From Hybos culiciformis (taxonomy: Eukaryota > Arthropoda > Insecta > Diptera > Hybotidae): 64,000 bases of DNA. The position numbers and the translations under genes were made by a program. Below are positions 26,501 through 42,278 of this stretch, one piece after another (positions within the stretch are counted from its first letter, which is position 1; every line of letters begins with the position of its first letter). A model generated the notes under the pieces. It worked only from the letters and a program-made list of their open reading frames with translations, was not told where the DNA came from and did no database searches. Location of the stretch: the NCBI GenBank assembly GCA_964007475.1, contig OZ023273.1, positions 51,771,525 to 51,835,524 of the forward strand, given 5' to 3'.

Positions 26501-28596
26501 ATAAAATATACTGCTCATATATATTTGTATATATTAGACACAAAACATTTAAAAATTTAAATATGTATGTAGTTAATTTAATTCGGAAAAACTGAACAAA
26601 ACGTACAGAAGAAAAAATAAATATCTTCAAAAAAAAAAGCATTTAATTTTCATCGCTATAATTTAAATTCAAAAATTTATAATTTGGATTCAAAAAAATT
26701 TATAATTAATAAAATTATGTTTACCCTAGATTGAATGTATAAAATTTCTAATAGCAAATTGTGAACTAACAATAGTATTATATGTATATTTTCTCGATTA
26801 TAAAAGTACATAAAAGTATAAAAGGAAATTTTTTCGGTCATAATTTTTATATTAGTTTTTATTTTGAAATTTCTCACACATGTTAACCAAATCACCAAAG
26901 TTATATGGGATTTCAATGAAAAATTATAAATCATCATTATTTTTGGCACATGTTCTATATTTATTCACTACATTTTTTTAGCTTTTTAAAACATCATGAA
27001 TATTTCTTAATTTTCGAGTGAACAAAATTATATTTTCTATTTTATAAACTTCAAAATTTTATTTGAATTATCTAAACATTTGCATGTTTTAAGTTCATAA
27101 TTTTTGCTTTTGATGATGATTCCGTATTTATTTATGTTAATATGAGATTTTCAGAGTAATATAGATATTACAGCCTTACTATATTTATCAATAAGTAATA
27201 GTACATTACTTCCTTTACACTTAAAATTTTAATAATAAATTGTTATAAAATACTAACCTCAATGCGCCAAATTTCCAAGCCCGGATTTCGTCCAGCATTT
27301 GCGAAAGCTGGATGCATTACTCTAGTTGCTGGAGATTTTCCGCCGTTAAATTGATTCGTTGGTGCTTGAATTGGTTGAATAGTTTGTGTAACTCTTGCAG
27401 AACAACTTGCTATTACTGCTAAAAGTAGTAATGCTCTGAAATAAGAAAAAACATAAAATTGTTAGCAAATAATATTCAATAAGAAAACGAATAAATTGAA
27501 ATCGTTTAATAGCGATTTTCTTTTCTTTTCATTTTACTTAGTTCGATTCGATACAATTTTCAAAATTATTATAAGTATTAATTTTTATTTTTATCACAGT
27601 GAACTTTAAAATAAATTTGAAAAATACTTATTTAATTCATTTAAATAATTTTTGCGAATTCTTAGGAATAATTAATCCCTATTTTCTTACTTTAAATTTT
27701 AATATACACTCTGTTTTAATAATTTTTACAAATTTAAAAATATATGTATAGTTATATGTATTGTAAGTAGTTAGATAAATATTTCAAGTTTGCTGTATAA
27801 TTTTCGAATCTTTTTAGAAAATTATAAAGGTATAATAGACCTTTCTCACTTTCAGAGAGCTTTAATGAACCATGACAAAATTTTGTTATTGTTGGGAAAA
27901 AATAAATTGTTCTCTTCAATATAACCACATTAATCTTTTTTATAATTCCATGTCATTCAAAATAAAAGTTCAATGAATGAAATTAAAAAGTATGTTTACA
28001 AAATAATAATCAAGTATTTAAAAAATTTATATTTTTTTATTTTGTCGGTGTATTTTAAACTCAATTACTCTCAACAATAATTTCCCGCAGTAATTTTGTC
28101 CTAGACACTTGAAAAAGTATTTTATTCATCCTAAATCGTCAATCAAGATAAAAAGATTAATGTATCTTCCATATGATTAGTCTTTACAATTTACTTTTCT
28201 CAATATCAAGCTAATCATTTCAAGGTTGAATATCAATTTGAGAATCAATACGTATCAAATAAAGATCCAAATAATTTAAAATCTAAATTAATTTTAGAAA
28301 TATTATTCGTTCGTTAACTATCCAAATTAACTCATAAAAATTATAGAGAAAAATTTAGAATGAAGGTTTTTCCATTACCTCAAAAAAAAAGTATTACTGA
28401 TAACAGCAATGTCAAAATTTAAATAAAAATTTTATTTAATAGAAAGTTAAATTTAATTTATTCTTTTGTAATTAAAATTTTCATTAAAAAAAATAATTTG
28501 ATAAATTAACACATCTGATTAAACCGCTTACCTTGTGACTACTACTGTTTGTACACTAAAAATGTTCATATTATGACGATAGCTTTGTTTCTCCAT
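17528..28596 (-). CDS. Gel: Gelsolin, secreted form (actin severing and capping)
   Basis: Ten coding exons join in frame: 28532-28596, 27258-27435, 22999-23073, 21982-22174, 20916-21209, 19202-19519, 18874-19136, 18319-18792, 17748-18107 and 17528-17662, giving 784 codons. The N-terminus ([20 protein letters not shown], then IASCSARV) is a hydrophobic signal-peptide-like segment; a second Met lies nine codons upstream. Six gelsolin-type repeats follow. Landmarks are [10 protein letters not shown] and [20 protein letters not shown] (G1), [20 protein letters not shown] (G2), [20 protein letters not shown] (G3), [15 protein letters not shown] (G4), an IIWIGT end in G5, and [20 protein letters not shown] (G6). 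It ends [12 protein letters not shown]. By family knowledge it severs, caps and nucleates actin in a Ca2+-dependent way; the signal peptide implies an extracellular or haemolymph form. All introns are GT-AG; the G3 exon donor (GTTTGA at 19196-19201) is weak. An intron of about 4.2 kb separates exons 2 and 3 and is part of the duplicated segment. Confidence 0.94.
20220..20245. repeat. (TAA)n microsatellite
   Basis: Eight to nine uninterrupted TAA units in a gelsolin intron. Confidence 0.9.
23396..23470. repeat. Dispersed repeat fragment in gelsolin intron
   Basis: The words TTCATTTGCCTGAAATAT and CATTTGCCACAAA occur here in the same order and orientation as at 43838-43895, and nowhere else that I found. 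It is absent from the matching place in the inverted gelsolin copy (about 2620-2700), so it is probably a mobile repeat that arrived after the duplication or was lost from the copy. Confidence 0.5.
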
Positions 28597-30850
28597 AATG
28601 TCGCCGGCTTTTTTTTTTTGCTCACAAAAACTCTCTCCTAAAGTTATTATTTTTAAACATAAAATTTATCTGAAAATAGAGAAAAAAAAATTTTAATAAA
28701 ATTATCTTTATTTTGGTCAATTCGTAATAAAATTTGCTAAATAAAAAGGGGAGAAATAGATAGAGGGTTAAATAGTAATTTAAGTTTTTTCTAACTATTA
28801 TCATTTCTTTCGATATACCGGTTTATATTTTTAGTTTTTTGTACTTTTAATATTTTGAAATTTATTTATATAATTTAAAAGCATAATAACAAATAAAAAT
28901 ATTTCGAAATAATTTCAAAAATTAAACATTACTTCATGTTTTAATAATAATCTTTTATTAACCTATTTGTTTGAGCTATTTCTGATAATGTGCATAAATT
29001 CCTATAAATTTTTTTTCGCGAAATTACAACCAGATTTATTCAATATTAACAAAATCTGTCCAATGTAGTCTTAAAGAGAATGTTTTGTATAAATTCTTTA
29101 AATTATGAAAAATTTAATTAAATCGCTCAGCAGAATACATGCTTATGTACGATAGCCCGTAAGAAAGAGATACCGCTTAAGAAAGTTAAGCATAATATAA
29201 AAAGATTCAATTTGTACATTGTAGAATTTATTTCTTACGAAACTGCCGTAAAATATTATAGAATTAAAGTATAAAAAAAACATACATATGCCATTTAAAG
29301 CTTTTTGGAGATGAAATCCAGATATCAACAAAAATAAATTCTAATGAGCGATTTTTTTTTTAAATACCTGGCCATTCGATTTCTCTCTGACCTTCAATAT
29401 GTTGTATTATGATCCACAAGACGAAAACAATTTAATTATGGAACAATTATTTTTATTTTTTTAATTTGTCATAATAAAAGCAACTTTTTGAGTCATTAAA
29501 GTTAAAGACTATTAAACTCAAAACATTGAATTTTTTTATTTTAAATTATTTATTTTTAGAAGCTTGTATATTTCCTAAATTATGTATCTTTATGTTTTTG
29601 ATAATACATAATAAAAATTAATATATGTGTTTTATGTGAACTTCATTTGAAATAAGTAATCTGAAACATCCCTGTTTCAATTTATTAGTCTCAAAAATCT
29701 CTCTTAGTTATCTTGTTATCTCACCATCTTATGAAATACTAAGTATCCTGATTCAAACCTAACAAATTATAACCGAAAATATTAAGAGCTAAAAAAATGT
29801 ATAACTTGAGTTGAAGAGTTGGTTAAAAAGAAAGTAGAAATATTAAAAAAATTATGTGGCAGTACATTCTACTGTATTTTATTTGACTATAAGTGCATTT
29901 GATTGCAAACACATTTGACTGTAATTACATAAATTACATTCAACCGAATTACTGTTTGATTAGATTCAGTTTTAAAAAATTTAGTTAAATAAAAACACAT
30001 ATTTAAAATCACGAAAAAGTATACTTCCAATGCAATTGGTGAAAAAAATTGGTAATTATATTTTTAATAATTACAAACAAGGAATAATTTCAAATTATTT
30101 GTTCTATTTATTTAATACTAAAAAATTGTTACTTATAATGTTTCAAATCCAAATAAATTTCAATACAACATGTACAATAAGATAATCAAAAAACAAATCG
30201 GGAATTTACACAGAGGAAATACGAAACTTAGATAATTCCGAATTTAACCCACAATTATAAAAAAAAGATTAATGTAGCTAGTGCAATATGCCGGATACAC
30301 ATTTATTTTAATAGGTATAAATATAGAAAGTAGCCCTATTTTCTATTACGAAGAATTATATTCAAATTATTATAAAGTCAAAAGATTTTAAACGACGGAA
30401 CACGTAATAATTAGTTCGAAAGTGAAAAAGTTCAACAAAAAACCAAAGTGTTGGACATTAAATCCAAACACAACGCGTTGGGTTACTATGAATAACAACC
30501 GTTTATAAAAATCCCACTTCATTCAAGTTAAGATTTTTACAATAGATTATAATTCATAATAATCCGCGTAAGATTTTTACAATAGATCATTCATAACAAT
30601 CGCCTGGTCATTGTTTGAAAATACTAATAAAAATTATTTAGTCAGTACGATATAATTATTTATTTTTCAGTGAACATATTTCACTGTCTATTTTCATAAA
30701 ACGTCTCTAATGAGAAATGATGACATCATTTATTTGGTTTCAATTTTGAAAACAATTTAAAGGAATATAATAATGTTATGTAGATACATAAAATGAACTA
30801 TACGAATGATTTGTCCATACATATTTGTATTATGTACATAACCATAACCC
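28597..30850. other. Upstream flank of gelsolin, no gene recognised
   Basis: AT-rich DNA upstream of the gelsolin start. A short GC-rich stretch (GCCGGCGACAT, about 28602-28612) sits just before the ATG and probably lies in the 5' leader. I cannot identify a TATA box or an upstream non-coding exon with confidence. A near-duplicate GTAAGATTTTTACAATAGAT occurs around 30526 and 30567. Confidence 0.5.
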
Positions 30851-30858
30851 AACCCTCA

Positions 30859-31340
30859 TAGACTTGCCAGGTGTACGTTATTTAAACGTACCGTACGTTA
30901 TTTTGGCTTACAAAATTAGAATGTACGTTATACCCGAAATTTTTGAAAACGTACCCAAAGGTACGTTTATTACTGATTATTTTTAACAAATTTTTAAAAA
31001 TTGTTGTAACTTAAACCGAATGAGATAATAAATACCCCAAAAAGGAAAACATAAATTTACCATTTTCGTATTACGAACACAGTTTCGTTTATATTATACT
31101 GCTGGCTCGTTTATATTATGCAGCGTTTTTGTTTAAAGGACAGAATTACCCATTTGTTTATTTAAAGGGTTCTGTCATATTTAAATAAAAATTTTGCAAT
31201 GGTGCTATATTTAATTTATTTTTTTATTTTTTTTTTAATGCAATTCAATTATATAACATTTACCTATATTTTGTTTTCTTTTTTATGCACTTAAATTTTT
31301 GTGGGTACGTTTTTTTAGAAATTTTTATCTGGCAAGCCTA
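30859..31340. mobile_element. hAT miniature element, 482 bp
   Basis: The terminal inverted repeats TAGACTTGCCAG and (opposite strand) TAGGCTTGCCAG differ at one base. The 8-bp target duplication AACCCTCA is perfect, at 30851-30858 and 31341-31348. The left subterminal region is studded with the word GTACGTT/AACGTAC (at least six times in 110 bp), and one more occurs near the right end (GGGTACGTTT). Such subterminal repeats are typical transposase binding sites in hAT elements. There is no coding capacity, so it is a non-autonomous copy. Confidence 0.92.
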
Positions 31341-31348
31341 AACCCTCA

Positions 31349-33974
31349 CCATCTACACACTGAACACTTTCTATATCAATATTTTTAATGCTTCATATTT
31401 ACATACTTATTAAACTAAAAAACTATATTTTATGTAGGTATATAATAAGAAATAAGGTATATTATAGAAATGATTACTATTTATTCTTGGTATTTTATGC
31501 TATTAAGCTATTGCATTGCAACCCTCCACTCAAACCTATACCTTGTACGCATTGTCAAATTCTTTCCACTTCTCAGATAACGAAAAGTACTTTTACATGT
31601 GAACATTTGAACTTTTTTTCCGGAAATATCTTTAGATGCGAGCAAGGTATTACTCACATTTAAAAAATACAAGAAGTATGCAGTCTAATTAAAATTAATC
31701 ATAATATAACGATACTATAGAATAATCGATTTATACTTATTTTAGTTTTGAGATCTTTATTATGAATTATCAATAATCTCATCAAATTTTATTTTGATAA
31801 AGTTCAATAAATATGCAATTTTTTTCACTCAAATCGAAAGAATATTTTTTTTTGATTTTTAAGATAAAAAAAAATCAAAATAATCCTACCGGGAAGTCTT
31901 ACATCGAAAGATTAACTTACTTGAACAAATAAAATTATATATTTCTTAATGAAATCCTAAAAATAAATTTATTAGATATTTAATTAATATTTATAACAAT
32001 TGTTGAACCTTTTAAACAGGTTTTTACGTTAATAACTTATTTATGTGGGGATACCCTTGAGTAATTTATAAACAAGTATTATGACGTTCATGTTTAGCAT
32101 GACTAATTGAAGCATAATAAAACTTATACAATATTAATGTTGATGTAGAATGTTGTTGTAGATAATAATTGAACTTGCATTATATTTTTTCATTAACAAA
32201 TATAAATACATAAATCGTAAACTAAGGTAAATAACATTCAAAGAATTCATATTTTTTTTTTAAATTTCCTCATTGATTTAAGTTAATTGTTATAGAGATA
32301 TGAGATAACAAAACTTCTTTACATAGAATATATAGACAGAAAAATTTATACATAATTATGTTAGATTATAATTGAATGAACATTTATGCACTACACTAAG
32401 TAATGAGATGTTATAAAGTTTTTAACTCAAAAGGATTAGAATATTCTATTGAAGTTATTTAATCAGTTCGAAAACCTATTTAAAAATTAATTTCAACAAA
32501 TTTCATTATACACACGTAATATTAAAAAATAATTCGAAATATTTTAAATTCAAAAAATTATCTTTATTTATTCAGCCATGCACCATCTAATTTATTAAAA
32601 AAGTCTCATATCATTTCTCTTACTCACGTTTAAAAAAATTATTTTGTTGGTGTCAATAGAATTTTTTTATCAAAAGATTTTTACTGTGAGGTGTTAATTT
32701 TATTTGATTAAATGATGTTATTAATTGTTTTGTTAGCAATATGGTAATAAACGCTTTAATTCGAATTTATATTCTCATCAATCTAATTTTTTATTTAAAA
32801 AAATGTAGATTTAAAATAAACGAAATGAATCATTTTAATATATGATAACAACTTAATAATTATGACATTCATGATTCTACGACCTACTAGATCGTTTCTA
32901 TCAATGTCAAAGGTTTTTGAAAAAAAAAGATAAGATAATTTAGAATCGAATAAAAAATGAAGTATAAAAAAATCAAAGCTCAAATAATAATGAAAAAAAA
33001 TCGTTTTAACACACTTTAATTTCATCGAGTGAATACAATAAAATCATGACAGCAGAATTCTCAAATATCCTGTGGTGGTAGTGATCACTAAATTCTATCA
33101 AAAAACTTGAAACTATTCTAATGTTATTACAAAAAGTTAGAAACAAAATTACTTTATGAAAAAAAATACATAAAATAATATTTTTATGATTGATACAATG
33201 TTAAAATTTAAGTACAAAAGCACATTTTTAAAAAATAGCACATTTTTATTATGTTTATAGAAAAAAAAACAATTGGCTTGATTTACTTGGCAGTGTGAAT
33301 ATAATTGAGTAAAATAAAATTAAAAAAAACTATCAAATTATTTGAAGTTAATGAACAAACATAAATATTTACCTTGAATTATAAAAGAAACACTTTAATA
33401 TTATGTACTATCAAATTGTTAAGTATATGTATACATATAATAAACAAAACAAACATATATATATATTTAAAGAAAACAAAAAAAATTGTAAAATATTTAA
33501 TAAAGTAAAATCAAAATTATATGTTTGTTTCTATTCAGATTTGATAAATATCAGACATAGAATTATTAATTAAATTAAGTTACGGATAATTAATTAATTA
33601 ATTAAAATCACTAAAAATTCTAATATATTTAGTATATTTTTTTTTAATAAATTATTGAAGTTCATCAATTCTGATTATGATGCCCAGAGGAATAATTTTC
33701 GTTTACTTTTTTAATTATCAAAAGCAGGGTTTTAATTTAACTTAATAAATTGATATAACATGGAACACTAAATGTCAAAATTTGTGAGGCTTCAAAGTGA
33801 TCCTAGAATAAAATGAAATATCCAGTAAAATTAAAAAAATTAAATATATGTATTTACATGTACTACACACATATTTGATTTAGGAATTTTTATTATTTAG
33901 GAATATATGCACATTTTAAAATTTATATAATAGCTAATTAGGTATCATTAATATGTATTCAGTTATTAAGTATG
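31349..33974. other. AT-rich spacer without recognised gene
   Basis: No protein, RNA gene or transposon end could be supported. Frames that are open here (for example 31388-31663) have no recognisable content. Confidence 0.55.
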
Positions 33975-34898
33975 AGTATAATATAATAAGATTTATACCG
34001 TAGAACAAAATTTTGTGCCCACTTTACATTGAAAAGTTTTCAGGTTTTCAGGTTGGCACATAAATAATTTTTGCAGAAGACTCTTTTTTTTTGTTTTTAA
34101 ATTTTACTTTTGACACTTGGGAGTTTTTGATGGCAGGAATAGCCTTTATACGTATTTTATTTCATAAATAATTGAAACAATTACACTGGCCTACAAAAAA
34201 AAATGTTTTGTATTGGTGTAGCTCTGTTCGCATCTGTAGTCGGTAAAGTAGTTAGTATGAACTACATTGCTGCTACTAGATGTCAGCTGACAGTTCTGGT
34301 TTACCTACAATTCTTATTTCAAATTTTTTACGGTTTTATTCAAAATCAGTCCATGTTATAACTACTTTTATGACATTAATCGTATAAATTTATGATGGCA
34401 AGTAAGTCAAGAAGTTGCATTAACGATCCTGATATGTTTTGTTACATATGCGGTGAGTATATAATGAAAGATCAACGGAAACCGATTAATGACACAGTAA
34501 TTCGCTTGTATTCTGTATACTTTGGTATTGAAATTGGCAATCAAGATAAAGAGCTGATATAAAAAATGTGACTAGTTTTCTTGTATCAACTCACAAAATA
34601 TACCCAAAATCAGGTCTAAAATCTTAGGCACCAAAATGAGTGTAAGCCAGTGTTATATATGCCCAACAGAATCCTGAATTTTTTAATTTTTTACTTATGT
34701 GCTGAGAGTTTTAAGCTCGCGTAAGGCTCAATTTTTTATTTACTTAACTCAAAAATATAATTATGCACAAAAAAATTGACACTTTTTCTGGAATAAACTT
34801 TTTAAACTCAAATAATTGTATAATAAGCTTAATTATTTTTTTTGAGCTTTTTGCGAATTTAACAAAAATTTGTTCTACAGTATAAATCTTATTATACT
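33975..34898 (+). mobile_element. Terminal-inverted-repeat element of about 0.92 kb with CxxC protein fragment
   Basis: The arms at 33975-34015 and 34862-34898 are inverted copies of each other sharing AATAAGATTTATAC and GTAGAACAAA, with a few mismatches and one small indel. They enclose a decayed coding segment (34395-34562). I could not fix a target duplication, because the similarity of the arms runs into the flank; the superfamily is therefore open. The interior does not look like a transposase. Confidence 0.65.
34395..34562 (+). pseudogene. Fragment of a transposon-associated CxxC (zinc-binding) protein
   Basis: The 55-codon frame starts MASKSRSCINDPDMFCYICG and continues with KDQRKPINDTVIRLYSVYFG and GNQDK before a stop. 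From memory, proteins beginning this way, with an FCYICG pair followed by a YFG..GDQDK segment, are common multi-copy genes in arthropod genomes and are often linked to mobile elements. In those, the domain continues with further cysteines after the DQDK motif; here it stops, so this copy is truncated. The assignment rests on recall, not on a search. Confidence 0.5.
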
Positions 34899-35289
34899 TA
34901 ATTTATGGTATTATTAACTGCCAAAAACAAACATACATTTTATTGAAAAGTTCCAAGTAAAGTTTACTTATTTATCGCGGTAATTTATTTTTAATTTTAA
35001 AATAATATAATTTTTATTTTATTTTTTAACTTATTACAAATTATATATTTCAGAACACACACTAGACAATGTTTTTAAATCGAATTAAGAAAAACAACTA
35101 ATCATAAAATTGATACTATAGTCTGATTTTATGAATCCGTCGCATTTCAATTGAAGATTAAAATTTAATTTGAGAGAAGGAGAAAATTCTGTATAATTTA
35201 AAATAAATTTTTTATTTTCAATAATAAATATTTCTGATAATAAACATTCACTATTATAAGAAAATATTAATGGATGGCAAAAACTTTTA

Positions 35290-36585
35290 TTACATGTACT
35301 TGGAATTTGGATTGACAATATAACTTGAATTGGAAAGAACATATGAATAATTTAAAAAACTACATGCTCTCTGTTGTTAGAAAGTTCTACCTAATGCGCC
35401 CTTTTTGTAGTATCAAGATTATGAAAATATTATTAGTGCATTCAAAATTACAATATGGGCTAACATGTTGGGGAGGAATATATTTTAATACTCTTGAATC
35501 TATAATTATTTTGCAAAACCACCTTATAAGATTAATGACCAATAAACCGAAATTGCATTCTTCTTGGCCGCTTTACAGTGAACTCAAAATACTTCCACTG
35601 AGACACCTTTATGTATATAAAGTTTTAAAAATGTTCTACATTCGAAGTCGAAATTTGGGCTTTAATGTTGTGGCTAATCATAATCTCCGATCAAACAATT
35701 TAAATCTTAAATTAATACCCTTATTTAACTGCACTCTTTATTCTAGATTTTTCACAATTACAGCAAAACGGATATTCAATAAGTTGCCGCCTACTCTACG
35801 GATAATAGACAAGTTAATGAGATTTTTGGTAGAGATAAAGAAATGGCTTTTTGAACAGACCAATAGTGATATTGAGGCTTTGTTTGGAGTTGTTTCCTAG
35901 CTCAGCTCTTATCTCTTATCTGATTATCTGATTCTTATACACTAGTACACAAATTGTACTGCGAACTTCTTTGTAAGATCGCCTTCATTATTTCCCTATC
36001 ATTGTCATGTTTCATATTATAGTTTTTCATCTAATTGCTTGATTTTTCTTTTTCTTTTTTTTTCTCACAAATGTAATCAAATTAATTCAAACTGTATTTT
36101 ATATTTAATTTTAGAGTTAAGAAAATTTTCAGTAATTTTACTAATCAAACATTTTTATGTAATTTATATTATATTGATATAATAATATTTTTCAAGAATT
36201 CCTTAATTGTTTAAAACTTGATCAAACTGAAATTTATTTTTAATTTTAGGTTTGAGAAAATTTTCAGGAATTATACTAATCAACCTTTTTATGTAATTTA
36301 TATTGTATTGATATAAGAATATTTTTCAAGAACTTCTCAACTCAACATTAATGTAAGATTATTTTTTGTCGATACTCGCCACTAGTATTTTTTTATATAC
36401 TACAGAGTTATTGTAAATTTTATTGTATCCAAATAATTTATTTGATAAGAACTCATGTATATGTAAGTCATCCATTATATATTAGTTATTATTATTTTTA
36501 ATTCGAATTATATACATTATTGTAATAAATGAAGGATCAATAAATAAATAATAAATAAAAAAAAATAAATAAAAAAAAAAAAAAA
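35290..36585 (+). mobile_element. 5'-truncated non-LTR retrotransposon with A-rich tail
   Basis: The coding part (about 35300-35900) is the C-terminal end of a LINE-type reverse transcriptase protein. It has LGIWIDN, then after a frame break LNWKEHMNNL, then LVHSKLQYGLTCWGG, LESIIILQNHLIRLM and ELKILPLRHLYVYKVLKM. The 3' untranslated part contains a duplicated segment of about 105 bp (36098-36206 and 36234-36340, 136 bp apart) and ends in a TAAA/A-rich tail at about 36538-36585. The missing 5' end and the A-rich tail fit target-primed reverse transcription. No target duplication was established. Confidence 0.8.
35325..35900 (+). pseudogene. Reverse transcriptase C-terminal fragment (LINE, Jockey-like)
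   Basis: About 190 codons matching the thumb and C-terminal region of non-LTR reverse transcriptases: WKEHM, YGLTCWGG, an LQNHLIRLM helix, LKILPLRHLYVYKVLK, and a late FNKLPPTLR motif. The catalytic FADD region is absent because of 5' truncation, and the upstream LGIWIDN motif is in another frame. It cannot make active enzyme. Confidence 0.78.
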
Positions 36586-36690
36586 TATTGTGTATAAAAC
36601 TATGTAAACTTAGGGTTATGACTAAAAATATCTTTCATAACTTTTTTAATTATCATGCTTTTCACCCTAACTCTTTTTGAGAGGTCTAGG

Positions 36691-37243
36691 CAGTTCCGGA
36701 TTTACCTATGGGCAAATGGGGCAACCGCCACGAGCGCAACATTTCAAAAGGGCGCAAAATTCGTTCCGCGAAAGTTCGCTTTCAGCGAAATTTCGCTAAT
36801 TTTAGGGAGGAAAAAAAATATTTTTACACATTCATTGATTTATTTAATTTTATTGATTAAAGAAAAAATATGCAGGCTGTCTATCCAAATATAGAAAATA
36901 TTTTAAGAATATTTTTAGCAACTGCAGCATCCAATTGTTCAGCAGAAAGGTCTTTTTCTGCACTGAGAAGAATAAAAACTTAGTTGAGATAAACCTTATG
37001 TGATGAAAAATTGAATGATTTTACGATCTTAAAAAAAATAAAATGCTAAACACGATATCGTTTAAAGAAGTTTTCGAAAAATTTGATACAATAAAAATTC
37101 TAATAAATTAAAAAATTAAGATATATCTATACATTAACTTTAGTAGTATTTTTTTCATTTATTATAAATAACTTTTGGTATGATTTATAGTGCGCAATTT
37201 TCAAAAATCGCGCAGGGCACAAAGTTATGTAAATCCGGGCCTG
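36691..37243 (+). mobile_element. hAT element, 553 bp, with transposase tail
   Basis: The terminal inverted repeats CAGTTCCGGATTTAC and (opposite strand) CAGGCCCGGATTTAC differ at two bases. The perfect 8-bp duplication GGTCTAGG lies at 36683-36690 and 37244-37251. The interior retains the C-terminal hAT dimerisation motif of a transposase. Most of the transposase is deleted. Confidence 0.93.
36872..37047 (+). pseudogene. hAT transposase dimerisation-domain remnant
   Basis: One frame reads YPNIENILRIFLATAASNCS and then AERSFSALRRIKT before stops interrupt ...LR.TLCDEKLNDF. This is the most conserved stretch of hAT transposases, the C-terminal dimerisation region with its A.ASNCSAERSFS.L..IK pattern. 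At least two stop codons and the missing catalytic region make it a pseudogene. Confidence 0.88.
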
Positions 37244-37251
37244 GGTCTAGG

Positions 37252-39023
37252 TCTACCAGTGTGCCAGAAGTCAATATTTTCTTTGATGTTGAAATTTATT
37301 ATTCACAAACGTTTATTCAAAACTCAAGGATTCTTATTAAATCAAAGATTTAAATTCATTTCACAAATGAACCTACAAAATGATTTAACTTACATCTAAA
37401 TAGTACTAATTGCACTAAAAATGTGATCATATCAATATGTTAAGTAATAATAGCTAAATAAGTTTAGTCCAATGCAAGACATCACGAAATTTTTGTGATT
37501 ACGCGGTTGTTAAAATGTACTTAAACTAGTTTTTAATACTCCACTTTTTTTATTAATATAGAAAAAGATTAATTATAATCCTAAAAAGACTATCAAAATT
37601 ATTTGATATTGGTTATTAACTTCTAATGAAGCAAAAAGTTCTAAAAGTTTACTTAACACTTTTCCAACCAATTATAATTATTTTTTTTTTTAACGCAATT
37701 GCATTTTGTTCAATATAACAAAATAATAATAATCTATTGTTTGGAATTAGTAAACAGTAATAATTTATTTGAAATTCACTATAATTGATGATATTATTGA
37801 GAATTTTAGTCTCTTGACATAAGAATGGATTGATTTAGTTTTTTCCTAAATGCGTTCAAAATTATGTAACATTTATATCATCCAGGTTTATCATAATAAA
37901 ACAATAGAATATTTAAAGTCATAATTGGAAGATTTGACAACATTATGACTCTTGATAGGATATAATTAAAAGTATATATGATAAAATTATATGCTTTATG
38001 TATTTTTTACTTTCTTTTATTATGCTGGCCATACACGGTCCAACTTGAAAAAAAAAGAAGACAACTATCTACTTGTCTTCAAAACATTTAAAATTTCCCC
38101 TTTGGGACCATTCTCATTTTCGATAAGATAATCCATGACCATAATCGACAACTTAGCCTAGAGCTCCATCCACATTTCGGGGGAAAGCTTCCGATTTCCA
38201 GCTTTCTCATCAACCACGGCTTTTATTTTTCGCTTTTATTCTTTGAAGAATCCGGCAAAAACGCCACGTTATTAGAATGGATTACCCGGAACGAACCGGC
38301 GTGATGCATTTTTAACGCGCACTTGGAGGTCGCCGTTACTCGTTCCAGAAAACATTCCGCTATCTTCCTTGAATACTTAAATTATCCAAATTATCTGTTT
38401 TTCAAATATACCTAATTTATTAAAATTAATCCGAAAGTGATAACATGAAAGAAAAAAAACAAACGTTTATTTCAAAGAAAATTGATAAGACGTTTACTAA
38501 TTCAAATGTATTTATTAATTTTCATCTTAATTTCAATTCTCCTTATCGGTTATTTGTTGATTTAATGAAAAGAAAAAAATTAACGCCTTGTATGTTAAAA
38601 GTAGAAATAAATAAATAAATATCCTATATACTAAAGTAATGAAAAATAACTAATGGTCTTTGTTATAAATTAATTTAACTTTGTGGTTCATTTTACTCAA
38701 ATTCTACATATCACTCAGATAATCGTATTATACAATTCAAATCAATTCATTTTTCATTTGCTTACCAACGAACATATTTATCTATCAGAAAATAGATCCT
38801 AATACCTAGTAGGGAAATTTTTTTTAAAACTAAAATAACATAAATTATGATGAATTGATGATATATAAAAAAAAAGAATTAAAACGTTGCATTAAGATTA
38901 AGTTATCATTAATTTAATGAACTTAAGAATAATAAACTAACATCATCAGTTTAATTTTAAATTAAGAAATCTTTTCATTTTTCTATGTTCTAAATAATTT
39001 AATCTTTATTTGTAAAAATCATG
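37252..39023. other. Spacer; GC-richer block 38030-38360
   Basis: Mostly AT-rich with no gene. The block at 38030-38360 is clearly less AT-rich (for example ACGAACCGGCGTGATGC) and starts with CCATACACGGTCCAACTTG, which looks like a transposon end, but I found no inverted partner. It may be one end of a truncated DNA element. Confidence 0.45.
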
Positions 39024-39142
39024 TTGTTGCAAAAGTAGTTCCGTATTTTTGTATGAAATTAAATAAGAATCCATGCTTATGCTTGCCAATGGGTCCAGGG
39101 TCATCAAAACATAACTGGAAACCCAAACTACTTTTGCAACAA
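39024..39142. mobile_element. 119-bp miniature element with 17-bp inverted ends
   Basis: TTGTTGCAAAAGTAGTT at 39024-39040 is perfectly repeated in inverted orientation at 39126-39142. The size and simple ends suggest a mariner-type miniature element, but the TA target duplication expected for that group is not clear on the left side. It lies about 300 bp beyond the 3' end of the DDX41 coding region. Confidence 0.65.
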
Positions 39143-39439
39143 TATTTAAAAAAATTATATATAATTGTGATTATTTTAATTCAATGTGAATAAGTATACT
39201 ATTTTAGCCTCGAACTGAGATAAATATAATATAATTTATTTTAAAAATAGATTCCATTATGTATATTATATTAAAAAAAAAATTTACATTCTCATTACAG
39301 CTCTATTTATTATTTAACAAATTATTGTCACAGATCCAGAATGAAATTAAATTCTTTACTTACGTTACTTATCTTACATACAACAATTTTACAAATCTAA
39401 ATTCTAGTATTCTAGTACAGATAAATCGGATAATAATAT

Positions 39440-42278
<2,839 letters not shown>

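Noticed and set aside
31388..31663. 91-codon frame with several cysteines
   Set aside because: No motif spacing of a known zinc finger, no splice or start context, and a flank of AT-rich spacer.
38030..38360. Possible transposon starting CCATACACGGTCCAACTTG
   Set aside because: No inverted partner or target duplication was found, so it is listed only as a GC-richer block.
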